Below, piece after piece: positions 42,415-50,460 of a DNA stretch of 64,000 bases. Each line of letters opens with the position of its first letter. Within the stretch, counting starts at the first letter, position 1. This DNA comes from SIG77 sp045589595 (GTDB taxonomy: Bacteria > Verrucomicrobiota > Lentisphaeria > Victivallales > UBA1829): NCBI GenBank assembly GCA_045589595.1, contig JAZNPK010000032.1, forward strand, positions 191,538 to 255,537, in the 5' to 3' direction. The notes under the pieces are model-generated. The model made no database searches, had not been told where the DNA came from, and worked only from the letters and a program-made list of their open reading frames with translations. Made by a program: the position numbers and the translations under genes.

Positions 42415-43314
42415 TCAGCGTCTGGAGCCGATCGTTTCGCCGCAGAGGATCCGCGTTTCGTGTCCGGCACGCGTGTTTTCAAGAAGATCACTGTCCCATT
42501 TGACTCTGTTGCCGTCAAAAATCAGGATCACAGTGGAGCCGCCGAACTTGAACAAGCCCTTTTCCGCCATCTTAGCATGATAACCCGGAGAAGATGTCTG
42601 AACAATGGACCCGACACCGAATGCACCCACTTCAATATAATGGAATACACCGAAAAGATCCGATTCCAGCATCGTGATCTGACGGGTGTTCTCCACATAA
42701 AGATCCGGTCTGCGTACCAATGCCACAGGATTGACAGAATGATATTTCCCGCGGAAAACATGCGGCGGCTCCGCCTGATCACAGGAACACGGAAAATGAT
42801 AACGGTGATAATCCACCGGCGCCAATCTCACCACCGCCACCGATAACGGACCTTCCGGCAATTCCCTGCAGCATAATTCGTTCAGCGTCCGTTTCGCCCC
42901 CTTCACCGGGATCGGATCACACGGCTTCAAAGCTTCATATACAAAAAGTCTGCCGTCTGCCGGTGATGAAATTTTGTCCGGCGCAAAATCAAACGGGCGC
43001 GCCCCGTCTTTCAAATGACGCGTGAAAAACGCATTGAAATTTTTATATTCCTCCACCGGTAAAGACGCTTCTGACAGATCACAGCCCGGCGTCATTGCAA
43101 GTTTCCGGATACTCTTTTTCGATAAGGAGGAATCATAAAAACTCCCCAGTAAACCCGAAAGACAGGACGTATTGAAAAGCAAACCCCAAAAGGTCCTGCC
43201 TAAAAGCGTCTCATACACAAAACGCAGCGTCCCGTCACCGAAAACAGTCTCCGCCTGCAATTCACCGGTCGCACGATCGACAATCATAATGCCGGATGTT
43301 GACTTCTTTTCCAC
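42415..43314 (-). CDS. psd: Phosphatidylserine decarboxylase
   Basis: The protein has 299 aa. It shows the family features: ISSPADGRLFVYEAL (Asp), DYHRYHFPCSC (His pair), and the C-terminal self-cleavage site GGST (about residues 257-260 in KFGGSTVILIF), where the serine becomes the pyruvoyl cofactor. The usual bacterial motif is LGST; GGST is the known variant. It converts phosphatidylserine to phosphatidylethanolamine at the inner membrane. Its own promoter is upstream; no pssA is adjacent. Confidence 0.93.
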   Translation of the reverse strand: MEKKSTSGIMIVDRATGELQAETVFGDGTLRFVYETLLGRTFWGLLFNTSCLSGLLGSFYDSSLSKKSIRKLAMTPGCDLSEASLPVEEYKNFNAFFTRHLKDGARPFDFAPDKISSPADGRLFVYEALKPCDPIPVKGAKRTLNELCCRELPEGPLSVAVVRLAPVDYHRYHFPCSCDQAEPPHVFRGKYHSVNPVALVRRPDLYVENTRQITMLESDLFGVFHYIEVGAFGVGSIVQTSSPGYHAKMAEKGLFKFGGSTVILIFDGNRVKWDSDLLENTRAGHETRILCGETIGSRR

Positions 43315-43358
43315 CGTCAGCTCCTCCGCTTACTGTTGAATCTCATGATTTACAGCGT

Positions 43359-43386
43359 AATATAACACGGAAACAATACAATTCAA
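43359..43386 (-). promoter_or_regulatory. Promoter of psd
   Basis: Minus strand TTGAAT (43381-43386), 16 bp spacer, TATATT (43359-43364), 45 bp upstream of the psd ATG. Confidence 0.68.
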
Positions 43387-43505
43387 ACTGAATAAATATT
43401 TTCTTGAGGTACACACTGTGTGTTTCGCGCTGCGCGCGACCAGCGGACTGCCGCTGGACCGCAGCAAGGGCAAAGCCCTTGACGCGAGCAGAAAACTTGC
43501 ACTTC

Positions 43506-44003
43506 GTGCGGCGTTTTCTGCCGTAAGTTTTTGCAACGGTGTTGCAAAAACGGTAGAAAAAAGAAAAGACATCGACCGTCTCATCGTGCCGACGACCAAG
43601 CGAAGCGTTGGGAGAAGGCACTATAAGGCACACACTGTGTGGCACTGCGTGCGGCGTTTTCTGCCGTAAGTTTTTGCAACGGTGTTGCAAAAACGGTGGA
43701 AAAAAGAAAAAACTTTATCAGTCTCATCGTGCCATTGAGTAAGCGATAGCGTTATGAAATGGCACTATAAGGCACACCCTGTGTGGCACTGTCGTGCGGC
43801 GTTTTCTGCCGTAAGTTTTTGCAACGGTGTTGCAAAAACGGTGGAAAAAAGAAAAGACATCGACCGTCTCATCGTGCCGACGACCAAGCGAAGCGTTGGG
43901 AGAAGGCACTATATGGCACACACTGTGTGGCGTTGGGAGAAGGCACTATAAGGCACACACTGTGTGGCGTTATGAAATGGCACTACATGGCACACACTGT
44001 GTG
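43506..44003. repeat. Three-copy ~144-bp tandem repeat with conserved hairpins, plus two partial units
   Basis: Copies start at 43506, 43649 and 43794 (steps 143 and 145 bp); partial copies of only the last ~37 bp follow at about 43930 and 43968. Each full copy contains a perfect 11-bp hairpin GTTTTTGCAAC-GGT-GTTGCAAAAAC (43527-43551, 43670-43694, 43815-43839), a second stem bounded by GTGCC/GGCAC (43586-43621, 43729-43765, 43874-43909), and CACACACTGTGTGG at the end. Related sequence leads in from 43421. This fills the 766-bp gap between psd and the ABC operon. Short frames on either strand are by-products of the repeat; no transposase or CRISPR pattern is seen. Confidence 0.9.
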
Positions 44004-44004
44004 C

Positions 44005-44032
44005 TTGAAAAAAATGGTTTACGTATTATATT
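44005..44032 (+). promoter_or_regulatory. Promoter of the sugar ABC operon
   Basis: TTGAAA (44005-44010), 16 bp spacer, TATATT (44027-44032, running into TATAAT). The -35 begins immediately at the end of the repeat array. The ATG is 49 bp downstream. Confidence 0.65.
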
Positions 44033-44080
44033 ATAATTTACGCATTTTTCCGGAATTAACGATGAGCGGGATATGATTTT

Positions 44081-45535
44081 ATGGAACCGGTACTTGAGAT
44101 TGAAAATGTAACAAAATCCTTCGGGGCATCGCCTGTGCTTTCCGGGGTGACATTTTCGTTGTGCGCCTCATCGATCCTGGGACTTGCCGGAGAGAACGGA
44201 GCGGGAAAATCCACGCTTGCCCGGTTGATCAGCGGCAGACTCAAAGTTGATACCGGTTCGATCCGGCTGCGCGGCAGTTGTTATGTTTTGCCTCAGGAAT
44301 TTTCATTGATCCCGACGTTAACGGTTTATGAAAATATTTTCCTCGGTTGTGAGCGGAGTTTTTGCGGTTTTCTGAAAAGAAAATCAATGATCGCCCGGAC
44401 GGAGGAATTATTTGCGCGACTGAATATGCAGATCGATCCGCTGCGTCCGGCGTCCACGCTGAGTGTGGCGGAAAAGCAGATGACGGAGATTGCAAAAGCG
44501 TTGCATCATGAGGCGTCTCTGATGATTCTGGATGAGCCGACAACGGTTCTTTCCCGACAGGAAACGGAGACCCTTTTTACCTTGCTGCGTGAACTGCGCG
44601 ATCGCGGAACGGCAATGATTTTTGTGTCGCACAAACTGGATGAGATGTTATCGCTTTGTGATGATGTGGCGGTCCTCCGTGACGGCGTACTGGTCTCTCA
44701 TGATCCGGCATCGTCACTGACGCCGCTGGACATTGCCCGGAACATGGTCGGCAGAAATCTTTCCCGGGCATTTCCGCAGAAAGCACCTGTCCCTCCTGAT
44801 GCGCCGGAGCGGTTCCGGGTGGAACATTTATCCAGTGCGGATGGTGTGGTGAAAGATGTTTCGTTTTCGATCCGCCGCGGTGAGATCCTGGGGCTTGCGG
44901 GACTCGCCGGAGCCGGCAGAACGGAGCTGGCGGAAACGATTTGTGCGTTGCGGAAGCGTTCCGGCGGCAGTATTTATCTGGACGGCCGGAAAGAAACATC
45001 GCTGAAACCGCGTCAGTTGTTCCGCTCCGGCATTTCTTATCTTTCGGAAGACCGGCAGGGAACGGCGCTGCTGACCGGGTTCAATGTGGCGGAGAATGTG
45101 ACACTGGCATCTCTGGCGGATCATTATTGCACCCGTGGTTTTATCGATCGCAAAGAACAGCGTCTTACGGCGCGTGAATATATCAAACGGTTCCGGATCA
45201 AATGCGATTCGGAGGATGCGCTGATCTCCAGTCTGAGCGGCGGCAATCAGCAGAAAGTTGCCATTGCCAAGGGGTTGGACACGGGACCGCGGGTATTTAT
45301 TTTTGATGAACCGACCCGCGGCGTGGATGTGGGGGCGCGGCGTGAGATCTATGATTTTATTCATGAACTTGCGGCGAAAGGTGTGTCCTGTCTGTTGATT
45401 TCGTCCGATCTGGAGGAGATCATCGGCAACTGCACACGCGTTCTGGTGATGCATGAAGGCAGACTCCGGGGCGAAGTCACCGGCAGCGATATCAATGAAG
45501 AAGAGATTATCTGTTATGCAACAGGAGTAAAATAA
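44081..45535 (+). CDS. Sugar ABC transporter ATP-binding protein (RbsA/MglA type, two ABC domains)
   Basis: The protein has 484 aa. It has two fused nucleotide-binding domains. The first has GLAGENGAGKSTLARLI (Walker A), LSVAEKQMTEIAKAL (signature) and LMILDEPTTVL (Walker B). The second has the degenerate Walker A GLAGLAGAGRTELAE characteristic of this family, then LSGGNQQKVAIAKGL and VFIFDEPTRGVDVG. It energises import of a monosaccharide such as ribose, xylose or galactose. Two nt before the permease gene. Sugar specificity cannot be read from the ATPase. Confidence 0.94.
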   Translation: MEPVLEIENVTKSFGASPVLSGVTFSLCASSILGLAGENGAGKSTLARLISGRLKVDTGSIRLRGSCYVLPQEFSLIPTLTVYENIFLGCERSFCGFLKRKSMIARTEELFARLNMQIDPLRPASTLSVAEKQMTEIAKALHHEASLMILDEPTTVLSRQETETLFTLLRELRDRGTAMIFVSHKLDEMLSLCDDVAVLRDGVLVSHDPASSLTPLDIARNMVGRNLSRAFPQKAPVPPDAPERFRVEHLSSADGVVKDVSFSIRRGEILGLAGLAGAGRTELAETICALRKRSGGSIYLDGRKETSLKPRQLFRSGISYLSEDRQGTALLTGFNVAENVTLASLADHYCTRGFIDRKEQRLTAREYIKRFRIKCDSEDALISSLSGGNQQKVAIAKGLDTGPRVFIFDEPTRGVDVGARREIYDFIHELAAKGVSCLLISSDLEEIIGNCTRVLVMHEGRLRGEVTGSDINEEEIICYATGVK

Positions 45536-45537
45536 AT

Positions 45538-46539
45538 ATGTCTGAACAAACGCAACTGGAGGTCCGTCCGGGCTTTTCTTTCAAGAAGATCACACCATTG
45601 CTGGGCAATGCGTTTTTTGCTTTGGCGGTCCTGCTGATCCTGTGTCTGGTATTCCGTCCGGAATTCAGAAATCCGGCAACATTGTGTATGATCGCGCGGC
45701 AGGTCACCTGTGTGGGGATCATCGCTCTGGGGATGACCTTTGTGATCGCCGGCGGCGGTATTGACCTGTCGGTCGGGTCTCTTTTTGCGCTGACGGGTGT
45801 GATCACGGTATTGAGTCTGGATTTCCTTCAGGCGCATCCGGAGATCCTGGCATTGACGCCCGCCAATGCGTTTTTTGTCACGCTGGGTGTCAGTCTGCTG
45901 ACGGGTGCTGTCGGGGGCGCGTTGAACGGTTTGCTGATCGTTCTCTGCAGGATCCCGCCCTTTATTGCAACACTCGGAACTTTATCTGTATTCCGGTCTC
46001 TTGCATTGCATCTGGCACATTCCGGATCGCTTCCCATGCCGGTTTCTGTTTCCCGGATCGCGGATCCCCAGATCGGCCGTTATCAGGTTGCATCCCTTGT
46101 ATTTCTGGCGTTGACTGCTTTCTTTGCCGTACTGATGAGCCGGACAGCTTACGGACGGCATGTCTGCGCCACCGGAGCCAATGAAAAAGTTGCCCGTTTC
46201 GCCGGGATCCGGACCGGAGCAGTCCGGTTTATGACGTATGTTCTGACGGGATTCTGTACCGGTGCCGCCATGGTGCTGTTCCTCGGTCAGCTGGAATCTG
46301 TGCCCAATGATGCCGGTAATCTCTACGAACTGGATGCCATTGCCGCGGTGGTGATCGGCGGTACGCCCATGAACGGCGGCAAAGCATCGCTCTGGGGTAC
46401 CCTCGCCGGGGCGCTGATCCTCGGTATCATTTTTGCATTGCTGAACTTTGCAGGGACGGCATCCACGCTCAAAGATTTGGTCAAGGGCGCAATTATTCTC
46501 TTTTCGGTATTTATCCAAAGAAAGGAAAAAACGATATGA
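45538..46539 (+). CDS. Sugar ABC transporter permease (RbsC type)
   Basis: The protein has 333 aa with 8-10 transmembrane helices. Family landmarks: GMTFVIAGGGIDLSVGSLFALTGV, CRIPPFIATLGTLSVFRSL, TAYGRHVCATGANEKVARFAGI (cytoplasmic EAA-like loop contacting the ATPase) and DAIAAVVIGGTPMNGGKASLWGTLAGAL. ATGA overlap with the binding-protein gene at 46536-46539. Confidence 0.94.
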   Translation: MSEQTQLEVRPGFSFKKITPLLGNAFFALAVLLILCLVFRPEFRNPATLCMIARQVTCVGIIALGMTFVIAGGGIDLSVGSLFALTGVITVLSLDFLQAHPEILALTPANAFFVTLGVSLLTGAVGGALNGLLIVLCRIPPFIATLGTLSVFRSLALHLAHSGSLPMPVSVSRIADPQIGRYQVASLVFLALTAFFAVLMSRTAYGRHVCATGANEKVARFAGIRTGAVRFMTYVLTGFCTGAAMVLFLGQLESVPNDAGNLYELDAIAAVVIGGTPMNGGKASLWGTLAGALILGIIFALLNFAGTASTLKDLVKGAIILFSVFIQRKEKTI

Positions 46540-47480
46540 AAATGAAATGGACTGGACTCTTTGCCGCCATTCTGTGCGGCTGTGTACTGACCGGTTGCGG
46601 TCAGAGCGAACAGAAAAAAGATGTAGTGATCGGGATCTCCATCCCCAGTGCCGACCACGGTTGGACTGGCGGGATCGTGTCCTGGGCAGAGCAGGCTGAA
46701 AAAGATATTGAAGCCGCCAATCCCGGTGTGGATGTGATCATTTCCACCGGAAAAAGTTCTTCCGAACAGGTCGCCGGGATCGAAAACCTGATGATGAAAA
46801 ATATCAATAAACTCGTGATCCTGCCCCACGATCCCGAAGCATTGACAGCAATTTGCAAACGGGTCAAACAGAACGGTCTGGAACTGATCGTGGTGGACCG
46901 CGGTCTCAGCGATCCCGTTCAGGATCTGGAAGTCGTAGGCGATAATTATCTCTTCGGACAGAATTGCGCAAAAGCCATTGCCGCTGAACTCAACGGAAAA
47001 GGCAGTATCGTCGTCATGGAAGGGATCCTCTGTCAGGTCAATACCGACCGCGTTGCCGGGTTCACTGAAGTCATGAAAGCATATCCGGAAATCAAGATCC
47101 TTCAGACCGAACGCGCGGACTGGTCCGAAGAAAAAGGATACAAAGTCATGGAAAATATGCTCGCCAAACACCCCGCCATCGATGCCGTCTGGACTGGTGA
47201 CGATGACGTCCTGCGCGGCGCATTGAAGGCATATAAAAAATCCGGAAGAACCGATGTGAAGCTGATGGTCGGCGGCGGCGGAAGCAAGGATATCATCAAA
47301 ATGATCATGGATAAAGACCCCCTCGTCCGGCTCACGGTCACTTATCCGCCGAAAATGATCTATGTCGCCGCTATGGAAGCCGTAAAACGCTCCGGAAACG
47401 CGAAAAAAATCGTTGTCCCCGCAGATACCGTCAAGGCGGATAACGCAAAAGATTTCTATTACCCCAATTCAAGATACTGA
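46536..47480 (+). CDS. Sugar ABC transporter substrate-binding lipoprotein (RbsB type)
   Basis: The protein has 314 aa. Signal peptide with lipobox VLTGC (Cys21), so it is membrane-tethered rather than free periplasmic, unlike E. coli RbsB. Periplasmic-binding-protein fold type I: VVIGISIPSADHGWTGGIVSWAEQAEKD, NLMMKNINKLVILPHDPEALT, VVDRGLSDP, DAVWTGDDDVLRGALKAY. Aromatic/acid residues near the start (DHGWTG) are typical sugar contacts. Last gene of the operon, followed 15 nt later by the cloverleaf terminator. Confidence 0.93.
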   Translation: MKMKWTGLFAAILCGCVLTGCGQSEQKKDVVIGISIPSADHGWTGGIVSWAEQAEKDIEAANPGVDVIISTGKSSSEQVAGIENLMMKNINKLVILPHDPEALTAICKRVKQNGLELIVVDRGLSDPVQDLEVVGDNYLFGQNCAKAIAAELNGKGSIVVMEGILCQVNTDRVAGFTEVMKAYPEIKILQTERADWSEEKGYKVMENMLAKHPAIDAVWTGDDDVLRGALKAYKKSGRTDVKLMVGGGGSKDIIKMIMDKDPLVRLTVTYPPKMIYVAAMEAVKRSGNAKKIVVPADTVKADNAKDFYYPNSRY

Positions 47481-47495
47481 GCGTAAAACGCCGGG

Positions 47496-47627
47496 AAAAC
47501 GGCGGGCGCGGCTCCCGGGCGTCAGGCTGACAGCACTGACGCCCGACTCGGCAGCGGAACGGCAGCAGTGCCGTTCCGCTGCCGAGTGCGCAGTTCACTG
47601 CGCGGAGCCGCGCCCGCCGTTTTTTTT
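47496..47627 (+). terminator. Perfect four-way-junction (cloverleaf) terminator element
   Basis: An outer 20-bp perfect stem (47496-47515 with 47604-47623) ends in T8 (47620-47627). It encloses three contiguous perfect hairpins: P1 10 bp (47516-47525/47536-47545, 10-nt loop), P2 19 bp (47546-47564/47569-47587, GCAG loop) and P3 6 bp (47588-47593/47598-47603, TTCA loop). No base at the junction is unpaired: 55 bp in 128 nt. It works formally as the intrinsic terminator of the ABC operon. An alternative hairpin CGCCG/CGGCG (47489-47504) would compete with the 5' arm of the outer stem. Confidence 0.92.
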
Positions 47628-47663
47628 GTATGGGAAAAAGTTTGTATTTATCCGGTGTATGAT

Positions 47664-47692
47664 TTGCAAAATATCTGATTCCGGTTTATAGT
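47664..47692 (+). promoter_or_regulatory. Promoter of the mreCD-mrdA operon
   Basis: TTGCAA (47664-47669), 17 bp spacer, TATAGT (47687-47692), 49 bp upstream of the first ATG at 47742. Confidence 0.68.
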
Positions 47693-47741
47693 ACTGTTTC
47701 GGAAGAAGTTTTAATACGGGTAAATTACGGAGCGGAATGGC

Positions 47742-49055
47742 ATGGTGACCTGGACCGGACATGGGAAGTTTGCGGCACTGTTGATGGTGCTGCTCTCCTG
47801 TTTTGTATCTGTTTCCGGGCTGTATGCTGCGGAAAAGCCTCTTCCGGTGATCCCGCTTGAGTTCAAGGATGCGACAAAATCGGATGTGTACCGTTCCAAT
47901 CATCTGGCGGATCGTTTCAGCAGATTGGCGGCGGGGATCATTCCAGCGCAGAAAAATTCCTGGTCGGTGAAAGTGGAATTGATCCCGTTGAAGGAGCCCC
48001 AGCGTTTTCATTTGCAGCCATTCGAGAAAAAGCGTATGCTGACGCTCCGGGTCCCGATGCGTTTTCAATCCTGGTCTTCGGACACGATGGCGCATAACTG
48101 GCTCATGTCGGTTTTTCTGTTGGCGCGTATGGGGGAACAGCCGGATCTCAAAAAAGTTGACATCATCCGCAGGCATTGGATCACCCGTGGTCTTGCCCGT
48201 CTGGCGGCTGCGCAGGCGAAAGTCGGGGGGATCCCGTATTCCTCCATGCCGGGTGCTTATGCGCTGGTATCTCACGGACATTGTCCTTCTGTGAAACAGA
48301 TCGTTCAGCCGCCGCCCGGTGAATTCCGTGAAACGGCGGTTTCCAAACTGGATGCGGAATTTGCGGAACTGCTGGTGGTTTCTGCATCGGAGGCGGGGAT
48401 ATTTCAGGACAGACATGGGGAAGTGCTGTTGCGTCTCGCGCTTGCGGACAAAAAAAATGATGCGTACAATCTGTTGTGCCGGGTATTGGAATCGGACCGG
48501 AAATATCTGAAGGGGCAGAGCGTCGATCAATGGTTCCGGGCAAAAGCGGAATTCTGTCTGATCTCCGTGGTGAATCCCTTTTCCATTGAATATTTTGAGG
48601 TCAGATATCTGACGCTGACATCTTTCACGTTTCAGGATAAGGACGGTCTCAAGCGCACCTGTGATTTCCAGAAAAACATTTCTTCGTGGAAACTTGTTCC
48701 CGATGCCAACGCCCGTATCGGAACGCTGCTTGCAGGATTGAATATGCTCGCGCTGCAGGCTCCGGCTGATCTCGGCGGAACGCTTCATGACATCCGGCTG
48801 GCATTGATCCGGCTCCGTACCGATATGACGGATGCGGCGTTGACGGAACTGCATCAGGCGAACCGGAAATTATTTGCGCGGATCACAGAACAGATCAATC
48901 TGGAACATACGCTGCGGGACGCGGAACGGCGTGCCGCCATGCCCGGCGGCAGGATGACGCAGCTTCTGGATGCCGCCGCCGCCGCCCGGGACAACGCCTA
49001 CATGGTGCTGCCCGGCATACAGAACAAACTTGACCGATGGGATGATTACCGCTGA
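47742..49055 (+). CDS. Exported protein of unknown function in the cell-shape operon
   Basis: The protein has 437 aa. A signal-like start (GKFAALLMVLLSCFVSVSGLYAAE; cleavage near residue 30) is followed by a mixed alpha/beta domain (residues 35-110), a mostly helical region to about 300, and a C-terminal helical segment with coiled-coil-like heptads (RKLFARITEQINLEHTLRDAERR). It shares one base with mreC (TGATG at 49055), so it is co-translated with the shape genes. I know no family for it. Periplasmic location and context suggest a role in envelope growth or in anchoring the elongasome. Confidence 0.8.
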   Translation: MVTWTGHGKFAALLMVLLSCFVSVSGLYAAEKPLPVIPLEFKDATKSDVYRSNHLADRFSRLAAGIIPAQKNSWSVKVELIPLKEPQRFHLQPFEKKRMLTLRVPMRFQSWSSDTMAHNWLMSVFLLARMGEQPDLKKVDIIRRHWITRGLARLAAAQAKVGGIPYSSMPGAYALVSHGHCPSVKQIVQPPPGEFRETAVSKLDAEFAELLVVSASEAGIFQDRHGEVLLRLALADKKNDAYNLLCRVLESDRKYLKGQSVDQWFRAKAEFCLISVVNPFSIEYFEVRYLTLTSFTFQDKDGLKRTCDFQKNISSWKLVPDANARIGTLLAGLNMLALQAPADLGGTLHDIRLALIRLRTDMTDAALTELHQANRKLFARITEQINLEHTLRDAERRAAMPGGRMTQLLDAAAAARDNAYMVLPGIQNKLDRWDDYR

Positions 49056-49951
49056 TGAACAACCGTCATGACCCGCGAACGATCCTGCTTTTTTCCATGA
49101 TCGCGATCCTTGCATTGATCGCGCTGACGGCAGTCTTTGTGCTGCTCCGTCCCGCATTGAACAGGTTCTCGCTGGATTTTTATTATCCGGTCCTGAAACT
49201 GGTCCGTTCCATGGAAAATGCCGCAATGGATAAATCCCTCCTGACTGTTGATAAAAGTGAACTCGCCGCCACGGTCACATATCTGCAGAAACAGAACAGC
49301 GAACTGAAAGCGGAAAATGCGGCAATGCAGCAGCTTCATACGGAAAATGCCAGACTGCGCGTGATCGCCGGATTGAATCCGCCGCCTCAGTTCCGTCCGG
49401 TCATGGCGGAAGTCCTGACCCGTGATCCCTCCACATGGCTGGAATCTTTTACCATCGACCGCGGGACCGATGCCGGTGTGCAGGTGGGTGATCTGGTGAT
49501 CGCCACCGCGCTGACGAAAGACGGCAAAGGTTATATCGCCGCAGTTGTCGGCAGGATCCGGGATGCGTCCAAGCACGCGGCTTCCGTTTCCACGCTGCTG
49601 AATCCGGATTGTTCTCTCGGCGTTTTCCTCAGTGAATCCGGGACGGACGGCGTTCTTTCCGGCGCGGAACTGCACGGCGTGAAACTGGCGCGGATCACCT
49701 GTCTGCCGGTGGATGCAAAATACGCTGTGGGCGAAATCGTGGTGACCAGCCGTTTTTCCAAAAATTTCCCGTCGGATATTTATCTCGGGACCATTGCCGC
49801 CGATCAGGACGGCAAGCCGGCTGTCCGGGTGGACCGGTCCAAACTCAGTGTGGAGGCGGTTTTGAAACCGGCACTGGATCTGGGGCGCGTTCATTTTGTG
49901 GCGGTCCTGACCGAAAAAACAGCTGAAACCACCGGGGAGACCGCACAGTGA
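49055..49951 (+). CDS. mreC: Rod shape-determining protein MreC
   Basis: The protein has 298 aa. An N-terminal membrane helix (about 10-35) is followed by a coiled coil (VTYLQKQNSELKAENAAMQQLHTENARL, residues ~68-100) and two beta-barrel domains with the family motifs AEVLTRDPSTWLESFTIDRGTDAGVQVGDLVI and SGTDGVLSG. MreC is a periplasmic scaffold of the elongasome that activates PBP2/RodA. GTGA overlap with mreD. No mreB is present in this stretch. Confidence 0.93.
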   Translation: MNNRHDPRTILLFSMIAILALIALTAVFVLLRPALNRFSLDFYYPVLKLVRSMENAAMDKSLLTVDKSELAATVTYLQKQNSELKAENAAMQQLHTENARLRVIAGLNPPPQFRPVMAEVLTRDPSTWLESFTIDRGTDAGVQVGDLVIATALTKDGKGYIAAVVGRIRDASKHAASVSTLLNPDCSLGVFLSESGTDGVLSGAELHGVKLARITCLPVDAKYAVGEIVVTSRFSKNFPSDIYLGTIAADQDGKPAVRVDRSKLSVEAVLKPALDLGRVHFVAVLTEKTAETTGETAQ

Positions 49952-50460
49952 CCCGGTTCCTGTATTATTTCTTTGTCCTTTCCGCCGCCCTGATCGTGGA
50001 AGTTCTGCTCCGTACCATCGGGTTCTGGCTGCCGCTGACGGCGTTCGGACTTTTTTATCTCACCTGTATCCGCGGCATCGTTTCCGGTGTCGTGTGTGCA
50101 TTTCTGACCGGATTCCTGCTGGATGCTCTTTTCTTTCATACCATTCCGGTCGCTGCTCTGACTTTGCAGAGTGCCGTCCTTGCCGCATGGCTCCTGCGGG
50201 ACGGTCTGAAGATGATGCCGCCCTCGCCGTGGCTGCTGATGGCATGCGGCGCCCTGCTGCCCCTGACCGTTCTGCTGCCGCCGATCCCCTTCCGCGGCGG
50301 CTGGAGTCTGACATTGGAAAGTCTGCCCATTCTGTTTTTATCTGCCCTGATCTCGGCTGTTCTGCTGCCTCTTACCGCAGCAATTCTGGATCATTTCAGC
50401 GGCAGACTGGGGCTGGAACAGTTTGAAGATATTGCCGCAAGACGGAGCGCACGCACATGA
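49948..50460 (+). CDS. mreD: Rod shape-determining protein MreD-like membrane protein
   Basis: The protein has 170 aa from a GTG at 49948 overlapping the mreC stop. It has 5-6 hydrophobic segments and little else, as usual for MreD; AFLTGFLLDALFFHTI matches the conserved G-x-x-x-D-(x)-F region. Position between mreC and mrdA supports the call. ATGA overlap with mrdA (50457-50460). Confidence 0.82.
   Translation: MTRFLYYFFVLSAALIVEVLLRTIGFWLPLTAFGLFYLTCIRGIVSGVVCAFLTGFLLDALFFHTIPVAALTLQSAVLAAWLLRDGLKMMPPSPWLLMACGALLPLTVLLPPIPFRGGWSLTLESLPILFLSALISAVLLPLTAAILDHFSGRLGLEQFEDIAARRSART

Noticed and set aside
43330..43951. Several short repetitive frames on both strands in the repeat array
   Set aside because: Their similarity to each other comes from the DNA repeat. 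None has a ribosome site, and the hairpins explain the sequence conservation better.
43506..44003. CRISPR array
   Set aside because: The repeat unit is ~144 bp with no short identical repeats separated by unique spacers, and no cas genes are near.
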